Part shown: piece after piece, positions 53,171-64,000 of the stretch
How the letters are laid out: the number at the start of each line of letters is the position of its first letter
Position numbering within the stretch: position 1 is the first letter of the stretch
Origin: Nematostella vectensis
Lineage: Eukaryota; Cnidaria; Anthozoa; Actiniaria; Edwardsiidae
Direction: 5' to 3'
Assembly (NCBI RefSeq): GCF_932526225.1
Contig: NC_064046.1
Span: 1,922,001-1,986,000 of the forward strand
Length of the DNA stretch: 64,000 bases
Notes under the pieces: model-generated
What the model was told of the DNA's origin: nothing
The model's input: the letters and a program-made list of their open reading frames with translations, nothing else
Database searches by the model: none
Position numbers and translations under genes: made by a program

Positions 53171-56100
53171 TTAAATTTGGTCTATTATTTCCGTAAGATA
53201 CTGTGTCTTATTGGAATATCCTTGACCGTTTTGTGAAAGTATATGGTTCACAGATACGTTCCTTTTCTTTGTAGCTTCAGCAGGTCTAGCGACGACAGTG
53301 CCAAAGTGCGGCTGGGAATTATTTCTTAAAAGTTTCATAGTGTGTTCACTTGAAGAAACATTTCTACCCATCTCTTCAACAGTGTCTTCAACTTGGTTTG
53401 TACCAATCATTTCATTGAGTGCCGCCATCAAACTTATACGATTTAATTTGTGCTCCTTTCCGCCACTGCCAATAACATAATCATTCGTACTTGAGTCTGG
53501 AAAGCTAGTAGACGCTTTCGGTACTTCGCTAATATTATCTCTATCTCCAATCTGATCACGGTACGATTCTACGAAACCCAGTGTATTATTGGTACCCTTT
53601 ACATTGCGGTAGTCTTCCTCCTTTGGGCTGCTTATCAACTTTGTGATATTACTTGGAATTAGGAATCCCAAGCTATTCCTAAAGCCGTTGTCATTGTACA
53701 CTTCCTCCAGGGTAACGCCCTTTGAGTAGTTGCTTTTGAAGACAGAGCCAAGCTTGTCTGAGTAGCGCAATGAATTCAGCCTCGTTTCTGGTCCTTTGAC
53801 TCCTGAAACCTGATTCAGTTGGCGGTTGTACAGATCTGCAAACAGGGGTTTTTATGGCGGTAAATATTATTGAATAGGCGCTCCTGCACTCTTAGGGCGC
53901 GTTATTTAACTCGTGATTCCGGAATGAGAATGATTAGAATAGAAAAAAGAAACGCGCATTCGTTTATCCCGCGTTCCTATTCCGGAATGGAATGAAGGCC
54001 ATTCCACCCATTCTGCAACCTATAGCAGAATGAGTCAAATGCCATTCTGAACATTTTCTACCAACCATTTCCATCCAGAATGATAGGGAAAAAAACGCGC
54101 CCTTATAGAGTCACCTAAGGGTTTTCTCGGTGACTAGGGACTTTGCGTAAGGAATGGCTTAAATGTACAACCAATGTACCTACCCCTCTCCTCCCGAAAA
54201 GTATCCCAAGCATTTTTTTTATTGGTAAGGGAAATGTTTGCAAAAAAATTGCTCTACATTCGCAGATAAAAGGCAATAAAATATTCATACCTCCTAAAGA
54301 CCTAATGGCTCTCAGGGGCGGTTCTAGCTTTTCGCTAAACAAGGGGTTTGGCTCAATACAAAGGGGGGTTGGGTTAAGCCCCCTAAATTCTCCGCTAATG
54401 ATTGTGTGTATGTTATCGACTGTCCCGGAACAAGGCTATGGCAAGAGACTGAGAAAGTTCCTAATGAGCAGAGACGAATTTCAGAAAATAGGAGTGTGTC
54501 GATTCACCTATTGGATAACCAGATGTTTAGAGTCAAACCATTTACCTTTCCATTGATCGTTAAGCCACTGTACTGCCTTGAAAGCACCGCCATGTTCACC
54601 GGACTCGTAGTAATCTACTGCTACAAAATTGGCACGCTGACCAAACTCGCGGGCACAAGTTGCTAACTTGCGCTTCATTTTGAGAAACGAATTCAGGCAA
54701 GGGTTAAGTGGATTGGTCGCTGTACCGAACCAGTTGACAAGAACTAGACTCCAGTTGTCACTGAAGTCGGCGTTAAGTCTGGACTCTCCGCGATCGACAC
54801 ATGTCTGTGTGGAAAACGCAGATGCTGCATCAGTTAGGCATTTATTTAGTCTGCGTAACAAGCCCAAAAGGGAATGTGAATGAAGAAAGACGGACACGAG
54901 ACGCTCCGTCCTTCTCTCCGGGCGTTCGGGGTCTATCCCTCTTCCCCAGTCCTTTGCACATGCTATTCGGGCTAGTATTTATTGTATTATAGAGTCTAGC
55001 GACTAATTTCTATTCCCCTTTAGTTCTAATACTAATCCAACTTCTCTTCTTGTGGGGGTTACTAAAGCTGTCGCAACAGACGAGTACTAAACCACAGATA
55101 CACGTCAACCATCTCAGTATTCCGGTTTTGCTACCCATCCCGTTATCCTGGTTCAAATTCTTTTTTAAAGTATTCAATAATATTTCAGTTCTTGTGCACT
55201 CGGTCGGATTGCCTTGTTTTAAGCACGACCGAGAGTAACAAAAGAAAATGGAGTTTGTTATATCAGGGGCGTCAGAATTTCCTATAAAGGCGGCAAAAGG
55301 GAACTTCATTGATATATTTTTCTTTATTTTTAACAATGTTCTTTACTTACAGTGGCTGGTGAAAAGGGCAAGGGAAGCTTGTAGGAGCGGATCCAGGAGC
55401 TCCAAAAAGGGGGGCCGAAGCAAGGGTTTCAAAAAAGGGGGGGGGGGGGCGAATTCAATGTTCTTCCGTGTATTTCCTTATATTTTTTGTTATTTCAAGG
55501 CCAAATATCTCAAAAATGGGGGGGGGGGGGAGCGCTCGGCCCACCTCTAAATCCGCCCCTGCTTGATCCCCTTCACACCTCCATTAGACTAAACATACCT
55601 TGGTGTCTAGTCCCGGTTGACCGTAGCGGTTTTCTCGCACGTAAAACCACATATTATCCTCAGTGTAAGGGAATCCCTTTAGTCCATTATTATTAAACAC
55701 CACAAGTCGCCCCAGTCTCCGCATCTCGTGGAGCGTTGGCCAGTTTTTGTACACATTCCCCCACTCGGAGCTATCAAGCACGTGTCGCGACACGCCCGCC
55801 TTATCAAACACGTGCTTCAAAATCGTTGGATTCCTCAGGTAATCCTCGAATATAATTGTGATTACCTCACGAGGGTTGTTTTCGAGGAATTTTCTGACGA
55901 CAATCAATGTGTCAAGAAGATCTGTCGCCCCGCCCCAGAAGCAGGTCTCATGGCAGAGCGTGACTTCTGCCTCGCCCCATCCTAAAAAAAAAACAATTTC
56001 GTTGAGCAATATCCAGACCAACTTGTTTTGAAGAGCATATGTAGTAATCAAGTTTCGAATTCTTCTGTACTCACTGGTTAGAAGGACCTGGATTTCATTT

Positions 56101-57869
56101 TTTTTCTTTGAGAACATTTTCTTTCTTTTAGAAAGAACAACCATCTGACCTAAACATACGGCTTTCATTTTGTACATACCTGGATATATATCTAGCATGA
56201 GCCCACGCACGCCGTCCAGCAGCTGTTGTCGGACGCTGTACCGCTGATTGCGGGCCCACACTGCATAGCGTGGACCGCTTGAGTAGGCGTTATGAGTCAC
56301 TAGAAAGGCCACCATGTTGAATGGACGCCGATAGAACTGGAAGTAGCAAAAGCTCCCACTAAATCAGGCGATTGAAATTGGAAATCATATTGTCTTAATC
56401 AAACTACATGGGGAGCTTTTCAATATAATCTATACGCACTTTTTGAAATTTAACTTTTTGAAGTTGCCCCATACCAGTGACATGTAACAAGGAATAGAAA
56501 AGCGAAAGAGTGAAATGGCGACGACGTTTACAGAATCTAAAAACTAAAAGAGAAAAGTCCCCCCCTGTTTTCTCATCACAACACAGGCACAAAAACACCA
56601 GCAAGCTAGTTACATAAGATTTTTGGACCGGTTTTCACTAAGATTTTCACTAATGTTTGAGCTCTTGCTTGCGTCAGTCACAACCACATCAATCTCGTTC
56701 CAAAACCCCACGTACTTTTTTGCCAGCGGTAAGGTACAAGCCGCCGAAACAAAGATACGCGGGCTCTAGAACAAGATTGGAACCCCATCCACTTAGTTGA
56801 CACGCCAGTAGCTTCGTCCCCAGGCTACTCCCTTGCTATCAGCTCCATGATGCTTTGCGCGCAGACTCACACTTTCCAATATGGCGGACGCTTTAAGCAG
56901 GGCCAGTGACGTCATAGCCATGTAGAGCGTGATAGGCCCGCCGGGAAGCAAAGGGACGAGGCAGTAAGGCAACATGCCAGTAGAAAAGTTTACCTGTTCG
57001 TCGTTTAAAGGAACACGTGACATCTGACACGTGAGGTAGGGCTTCGCGCACAGTGTGCATTCCAGGCCGTCAGCGCACTCAAAGCCCAACGAGCAACGCT
57101 CATTCTCACGGCGCGGGTGATAAAGACACCGCTGAATCCCAGGCTGACAGCTCAGCCCGCCGGCGCACGGGAATCCTGCTGCGCAGGGCTCGTTATATTG
57201 GCGAAGCTGATGGTAACATACCTACGCCATATGATGCATAGCGTTAGTTGAAATTGTTCAGATTACATCAGCGCCAAGCGCCATCTACATTAAAATGTGT
57301 TCCTTGTTATGACCTATGTCCGCTCACAAGGTCCTGGTATTAATCTATGTGGGACTCCGCTTCGATTATAAAAATAGCACTTTATAATGTTATGTTTCGC
57401 GTAAATCGCGTTTCGCGTAAACAAGATAAGGTCCGAGTAATTAAGATTTAATGGGATAATTGTTTTAATGCATTTTTCAAAACTACTTCGCTCAATTCGA
57501 AAATCATTTACTTACCTGAATTCCAGGCTCACACGTTAGTCCGCTGCCACATCCAAAACCAGCTACACAGGGCTCGTGCAGGCGCCTGGGCACGTGATAA
57601 CATCTCTGAACTCCAGGATGACAGCTAAGACCAGGGCCACAAGGCTTGGTTGCATGGCAGGGCTCAGCATGCTTTGCAGGCGCGACACAGCGCTGCAGAC
57701 CAGCTAGACAAGTATTGGGCGGGCGGCACTGGCAGAAGACCGAGCACACGTCACCGGCTCGTCCATTTCTGTTGCCATGGGGACAGGAGAAAAACCAAAA
57801 GCCAGTTACCGGTGGAATGCGGGTGGCGACGACGGTGCAACACAAAAGGATGGACAATATTTTACGCAT
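53171..57869 (-). CDS. Secreted cysteine-rich protein with PI-PLC X domain
   Basis: Six exons in transcript order: 57869-57516, 57221-56994, 56336-56180, 55981-55599, 54804-54546 and 53835-53171, giving about 681 aa with the frame kept. Residues 1-23 look like a signal peptide. Residues about 30-190 hold roughly four cysteine repeats of the form EPC..GF.C..GL.C.PGIQRC. Residues about 195-460 resemble a PI-PLC X domain: VTHNAY (H209) and LCHETCFWGG (H257) match the two catalytic-histidine regions, followed by FEDYLRNP and SLVLVNWF. The Cys-rich module recalls colipase/Dickkopf-type folds. The last exon (220 aa) is Asn/Ser-rich with many N-glycosylation sites and no recognised fold. The X domain looks closer to the stand-alone (PLCXD or plant-like) type than to signalling PLCs, so phosphoinositide cleavage is not assured. 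Confidence 0.8.
53895..54102. mobile_element. PIF/Harbinger-like MITE (PLC-X intron 5)
   Basis: The ends are GGGCGCGTT and its inverse AACGCGCCC, with further similarity inward (ATTCCGGAATG-type blocks). TTA lies directly outside each end (53892-53894 and 54103-54105), a 3-base target duplication. About 208 bp and non-coding. Confidence 0.65.
55378..55565. repeat. MITE-like fragment with poly-G tracts (PLC-X intron 4)
   Basis: GGAGCGGATCCAGG near 55386 and AAATCCGCCCCTGC near 55550 are an inverted pair. Between them are runs of 10 or more G. A related GGGGCGGTTCTAGC fragment is at about 54313. Confidence 0.45.
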
Positions 57870-58352
57870 TTCTTGAGTACTGCTCTTGAAAACTAGAATA
57901 CATTTGACAGTTCATCAGTAAATTGTTATAATGATTACGATGTAAGAGCTGAGTTGATTTGTGACTGACAACATACCTTCTTGGCTTTCCCATTTTGACT
58001 CGTTCCATTCCTCATTCCTTGTTTTGTTTTTAATAATCCTGATGCTGTTTCCACAGTTTTTATTTGTAATCACATCTCCTTTTCAAACTTTCAGGAGAAG
58101 CAATGACGGGGGTAGATTCTTTTTTCGCGCTCTTTTACGAACCATGACAGCACAGTTCGGCAGAATGGCACACGGTTAAGAAAAGAGAAATGACGCAATT
58201 TGAAACTCTTTTAGCTCGGAGCGAAAATTAAGACATTGCGTTACTTTCGTAAAAAGAGAGAGATAAATAAATCACGTGCATATGACAAAAATTAAGTAGC
58301 CTGATAAAAGAAGAACTTCACTTAGATAGATGCAAATAATAATTATACAATA
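57870..58352. other. Promoter-side spacer of the PLC-X gene
   Basis: No gene seen. It should contain the 5' UTR and promoter of the PLC-X gene (minus strand) and, if real, the promoter of the small plus-strand ORF at 58353. Confidence 0.4.
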
Positions 58353-58592
58353 ATGGAGTACGTCGCGACTTTTCTCTTCTTTTTCACTACAACTTTTTTG
58401 TTGCCAATGGTAGTTGTGAAGCATTTATTTCAAGGAAAAACTTCCCATGCAAGAATGTTGCCTGCCAGGATTTGCAGAGGTGATTTCGCAGGATATTATG
58501 CAAAAACGTTCAAGATTTGGAAACTCTGTCTTTCCTCGAATAAGAAAAGACTCGCGTCTTGGCATCAGAGGGGACCCTGTGCATATCTCTAG
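58353..58592 (+). CDS. Possible single-exon small secreted protein (79 aa)
   Basis: Starts with ATG in a good context (A at -3, G at +4). The first ~22 residues are strongly hydrophobic (MEYVATFLFFFTTTFLLPMV), like a signal peptide. The remainder is basic with three cysteines. AATAAA lies at 58607, 15 bases after the stop, close enough for a very short 3' UTR. I recognise no family and no repeated peptide motif with clear cleavage sites. It may equally be a chance open frame. Confidence 0.3.
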   Translation: MEYVATFLFFFTTTFLLPMVVVKHLFQGKTSHARMLPARICRGDFAGYYAKTFKIWKLCLSSNKKRLASWHQRGPCAYL

Positions 58593-58612
58593 CTCCGATG
58601 AGTTATAATAAA

Positions 58613-59514
58613 TACTAAAAATTCGCATCGACGTGTATTTTGTGAATTGTGGTATTTTTATTTGGTTTAAAACCCGTTTTAATAATAATAAGCATAACAT
58701 GGTATTAGGTTAACTATTTCCTGTTTTGTTCAACAGCAGTTACGAAAAAACGTTTCTTTGAATATAGCATTACAATATCGAAAAATGCTACTTATAAGTG
58801 AATAACGAAACTCAACAATGAGACTGTGATATCTCTTGAGATAGGTAAATATAAAGCTTTACATGTACTTAGTGGCCTAAACTTACTTTCATTTTATACT
58901 TTGTGAATGAAAGAATACACAATGCTTACAATTTTAAAACCATCAAACCTAAACTTTCCAACAGTGTGAGAAACAATCCTTAATTCATATTGTTATTTGA
59001 TTGAAAAAGTAGGACCCAACCAGTTCAAATTATCTAACACAACACAATTTTAACAATGTACATAAAAATAATTACCACGAGGGGAAAATAAACAAACTGC
59101 ATGCTACTGAAAATTTATCTTTTCAGTTACCCAGACGTTAAATTTTGCAATATTTATCATTTCTGTGTCAAAATTTACACCAAATTAAAATAAAAATAGA
59201 GTTGACTAAGGTGAGAACTTAAGTTTCCTATTATGTTGAAAGGGAAATTTAGAAAAATAAAAAAGTAAAAAAAAGAAACACAAATTTACCAGTCTCTAAA
59301 TTGGAGATCAAAGCCTTTGGCTATGTACAGCTCATGTAACCATAAAAAACTCCCGCTGATACAGTAATGGCAGAGATGGAGTAATGGCCATATTCTTAAG
59401 TTTCATTAGAAGAGCATGCATCTGCAATTTGAGCAACAAATATTGTCAAGATAATCAAGACAGAGCTCTTTTTTTATCTCATGGTAAAATGGCTGGTACT
59501 GAAAGGTGGCTTAA
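58613..59514. other. AT-rich spacer, nothing recognised
   Basis: Very AT-rich, with stops in all frames. It presumably includes the 3' UTR of the mucin-like gene on the minus strand next to 59515. Confidence 0.4.
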
Positions 59515-62431
59515 CTAAATAAGACGTGCCAATGAGACATCTCCTTCCATCTCATGGTACATTTTCCGCTGTCGCATGAACATGATTGTCATCACAACAA
59601 ATCCCACAGCAAAGAGAAGACAGAAGGTGACAGCGACCCACTTGTAGCGTATTTGAGCATCCAGCTCATGCTGAGAGATGTGAGAGGAGTGATCACCTAG
59701 AGAAAACACATGGATTTAGGACATCAAGGGATTAGAGCAGAGCTGCTAAGCCTTAGTATTAGACATCATGGGTTAATTACATCATGTGATTCGATGGGTT
59801 GATTACATCCTGCGATTCCAAGATCCACAACCCTTCATACCTCACCCAATATTGGTTCTTCTCAACAAAATATATTTTGGAAAATTCTAGGGGCTGGACC
59901 TTTTTTTATTTGGGGGGGGGGGGGGGTCTTTTTTCTATAATTTATTCTTTGCATGCCTAAATAGTGTTTTGAAAGCTATGGTGTTTTGTTCAGAAAACTT
60001 CAAAATGCTGAGGTTTTTCATACCATGCAGAAACACCAAAAAGTTCTATTTCATTTATAAAATCACTTTTTACATTATGCAAAAGAAAAAAAAACAATAA
60101 CTGGCTTCGAATTCTAAAAAAGAACCTTATAGTTCTTCATTTGGTGGTTCTATTTAAACAGTGTTTGAAAATTTTTATTTGATAGAGACATGTATCTCCC
60201 CAAAAGAATGATTTAAGGAGATTCGATACAGTTTCCCGAATCTCCAACCATCCTGTCAATCACAACTTGTATCTTTTGCTACAGGGATCGGATCATCAAA
60301 CTATTTGGCCATGCCATGTACCTAGGGATGAACTTTATAAAAGTGTAACATGTGTTTATATTGTTGTTTATATGGCAATGGAACTGTGAACCCTTTAAAT
60401 TCACTGTTGGCAAAGTGCTGTTCCATACAGGGAAATTTTTAATAAACAAGGGAGTGTTCCTTAATTACACTGAGGGGGGGGGGAGATTTTTACTCAAGAC
60501 ACCTTAAAATTTCAGACCCCCTGTTTAATCGTAAACATTTTTTTTGGTACCCCCCCTTTCAGAACCCCAGGATTTTCTTTCTTTTTCCCTTAGAGGACCT
60601 TTTTCTCTGAGCCCCCCTTTTGGTGGTTAAAAATTTTCGGAGCCCCCCTCAATATCTTCCCTCCCCATCCTTTGGTGTATTTAATGAACACTCCCTAAGC
60701 TATCGGATATTGTACATCACACCTTGGTCGGCACTTAGAGGAAGTTTTATTAAAATCTATTAGAGATATTCCGAGAAATTAGCTTATTTTTATTTTCAGT
60801 CACTGTTATTTACCTACTTTGAAATTTGCCCCTAAAAAAATCCATAGGCGGGCAAGGATTTTTTTTACCATTGTTATTTAGCTACCTCTTATTTCTAATA
60901 GCAAACCAAAACTGAAAACAATTGGTTTTGTTGATTGTAAGTTTTAGGGGCCAATCCTGGGACTATTTCAAAATGAAGAAATTGAACTTTTTTGCTTTTT
61001 TAGCCGCCATGTAATATTTCGCCGATTAATTTTTTCGGGAACAGTATCGAATCTCCTTAAATGCAAAGGTTTGTTGGAATTCACATGGTTGTTGACTGAT
61101 GATACACAAATTCCCCTTACATGCTTTTATACTGCCTCATGGAATGACCTACTAAAACGTTTTGAGTGGACCAATCAGTGTGTGTGTATGATCTCAATAA
61201 ATTTATAATATTATTTATGTGCAATAGCATTTCTTTATCATAAGGCTACATACCATCATTTTTAGTATTCTTTAAGTCAGACATAATAGTGTGTTTTATG
61301 AGGTTATATAGCACTTATTACTTTGGCAACATATTGAATAACAAGTTATCAAAACAGCTACAAACTATAAAAAAAAACATGAGGACAAAGAGAAATTCAT
61401 ACCTTTTTTCGTTGGTGATGGAGCAATAGTTGTAGGCATTGAAGTTGTACCATTAGCTGGCGACTCTGTTGATGCTGTTGTTGGGATGGTTGTCACATTT
61501 GGTGCAGTTGGAGTAACAGTGGGTGTTGTAGGCGTCACAGTTGGTAGGGGTGTGTGTGTAACTGATGCTGATGGTACCACTGAGGAACTAGATGCTGTGT
61601 GAGATGCTGAAGTGCTTATGGAAGGCAACACAGATGTAGAAACCTGGGCGGCAGTTGGAGTAACAGTGGGTGTTGTAGGCGTCACAGTTGGTAGGGGTGT
61701 GTGTGTAACTGATGCTGATGGTACCACTGAGGAACTAGATGCTGTGTGAGATGCTGAAGTGCTTATGGAAGGCAACACAGATGTAGAAACCTTGGCGGCA
61801 GTTGGAGTAACAGTGGGTGTTGTAGGCGTCACAGTTGGTAGGGGTGTGTGTGTAACTGATGCTGATGGTACCACTGAGGAACTAGATGCTGTGTGAGATG
61901 CTGAAGTGCTTATGGATGGCAACACAGATGTAGAAACCTGGGCGGCAGTTGACAGGTAGACGAGGCTTGGAGAGGACCATAAAGAGGCGACAGGGGTACT
62001 TTGCCCTACAATAAAATGTGAGGATAATGCTACTCATCATACTTTCAACAGCATCAAAAAATAAATAAAATGATTGCTATATAACCTATAATCATATTGT
62101 TCAAAAACCTTGGCTGGTATCATGTTTCAAGAACAATTTTTTAACAACATATATTTGTCCATAAATATAAGAAACACTGCCTGTGAAACGACCGTCATAC
62201 TTATTCTCTTAGGCTGCACATGCGTTGTAAGGTAGACCATTTCCAAGAAATAATGCACGATTGCGTGATAAGTGCAGATTTCCTAACAACAACTTTGCTG
62301 GTCGATATTTCGTTTTCTTTACGGTACGCTTCAAGATTACCTGTCTCATTGCTATGTGCCTTCGCTGTAAAGACGCCAACTGAAGCCAAAGTTGCAAGCC
62401 AAACAAACAGAAAACCCACGTAGCTCGCCAT
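59515..62431 (-). CDS. Small mucin-like type I membrane protein
   Basis: Three exons in transcript order, 62431-62341, 62005-61403 and 59696-59515, give 291 aa. The N-terminus (MASYVGFLFVWLATLASVGV) is a signal peptide. Exon 2 encodes a Ser/Thr/Pro-rich region with tandem 49-residue repeats, dense in O-glycosylation sites. Exon 3 encodes a short linker, one membrane segment (about 251-271) and a tail MRQRKMYHEMEGDVSLARLI. The layout is like CD164-type sialomucins, but I see no specific sequence match and give no symbol. The start lies 434 bases from the AARS1 upstream ATG, head-to-head. Confidence 0.75.
60213..61060. mobile_element. TTAA-flanked MITE (mucin gene intron 2)
   Basis: TTAA lies at both ends, followed by GGAGATTCGATAC(A/T)GTT(T)CCCGAA and its inverse, a terminal repeat of about 24 bases. 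The interior holds G-runs and CCCC-rich blocks but no open frame. This family is different from the other TTAA-flanked element in the window. Confidence 0.7.
61499..61940. repeat. 147 bp coding tandem repeat, 3 copies
   Basis: GTTGGAGTAACAGTGGG recurs at 61507, 61654 and 61801, a period of 147 bases or 49 codons. Copies are almost identical at DNA level, which implies recent duplication or gene conversion. It lies entirely within exon 2 of the mucin-like gene. Confidence 0.9.
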
Positions 62432-62864
62432 GTTGCCGTTCCATTGGAGATGCGCCTGCAAACAATAAGATGCGGTTTCTCACCTTTTTCGGAAGACTCT
62501 CGGAGAGTAATCGGAAAGATATAAATTATGAAACATTTGTCGCCTACAAACCTCAGGTAATAAAAAAATAACACGATTGTATGATAAATGGTATAAAGCT
62601 GTCTCTAAGCATCAATCAAACCACATCGAACCTCACCCTCTCACTACTTTGAATAAAGAATGTTGTCTTCAATGAGGATTGGATTATATCAAATTTCATT
62701 GGAGAATCAAAAATATTATGTATTAGATTGAATCTGTAACTGTAAAGCAATTTGCAACAATACGCCAAAAAAGTTGCTTCTTTAACACAGGAAACCCAAG
62801 TCACATCTTGGTCAGCGGTGTTCCTCTTTACCTCCATTTCATCATCTCGTGTAGCAGGTTTTGA
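62432..62864. promoter_or_regulatory. Shared 5' region of mucin-like gene and AARS1
   Basis: The two genes diverge from this 433-base stretch, so it should contain both promoters. I saw no TATA box I would defend. No other exon is evident. Confidence 0.5.
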
Positions 62865-63983
<1,119 letters not shown>

Positions 63984-64000
63984 TAGGTTCTCTTGGCCAA

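Noticed and set aside
56793-56993. Continuation of PLC-X exon 2 to a stop at 56793
   Set aside because: A good GT donor at 56993 gives the correct phase for exon 3, which begins FYRRPFNMVAFLVTH; the read-through would end before the catalytic domain.

Overview
This is a eukaryotic nuclear genomic window of AT-rich DNA with short exons, GT-AG introns and many small repeats. The gene set is animal. My best guess is an anthozoan cnidarian such as a Nematostella-like sea anemone. That guess rests on compact metazoan genes, an invertebrate-type orphan GPCR and abundant MITEs; it is not proven by the sequence. No CRISPR array, bacterial operon, rRNA or tRNA gene was seen.

Layout. 1-6071: no gene, but several inverted-repeat transposons. 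6072-8530 (+): three-exon class A GPCR with a GC-AG intron. 8531-10804: intergenic, with an 80 bp x 4 satellite. 10805-15956 (+): RAB2A, 8 exons, 212 aa. 17175-23212 (+): MEAK7/TLDC1, 6 exons, about 462 aa. 23779-35045 (-): NAPG (gamma-SNAP), 11 exons, tail-to-tail with MEAK7. One of its introns holds a decayed LINE and others hold minisatellites and a foldback element. 35290-37870 (+): second LINE copy with ORF1 and a broken reverse transcriptase. 38876-40099 (+): TPPP/p25-alpha, 3 exons. 41812-52237 (-): CEP72, 16 exons plus an array of candidate mini-exons. 52510-57869 (-): secreted cysteine-rich protein with a PI-PLC X domain. 58353-58592 (+): possible single-exon secreted peptide. 59515-62431 (-): small mucin-like type I membrane protein. 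62865-end (+): AARS1, 5' part only, head-to-head with the mucin gene.

The genes do not form one pathway. RAB2A and NAPG both serve vesicle traffic (ER-Golgi tethering and SNARE recycling). CEP72 and TPPP both serve microtubules or centrosomes. I treat that as coincidence.

The most unusual signal is a set of minisatellites at 5' splice sites. In CEP72, about 17 tandem ~80 bp units each carry a 3' splice site, a 35-39 nt exon-like body (39 nt, phase 0 and open in about ten units) and a 5' splice site. In NAPG, 18 copies of a 16 bp unit each start with the exon 5 donor sequence. A third array, of 60 bp units, begins about 25 nt after the next NAPG donor. Several transposon copies also have readable target-site duplications: 9 bp (MULE-like), TTAA, 6 bp (hAT-like) and TTA.
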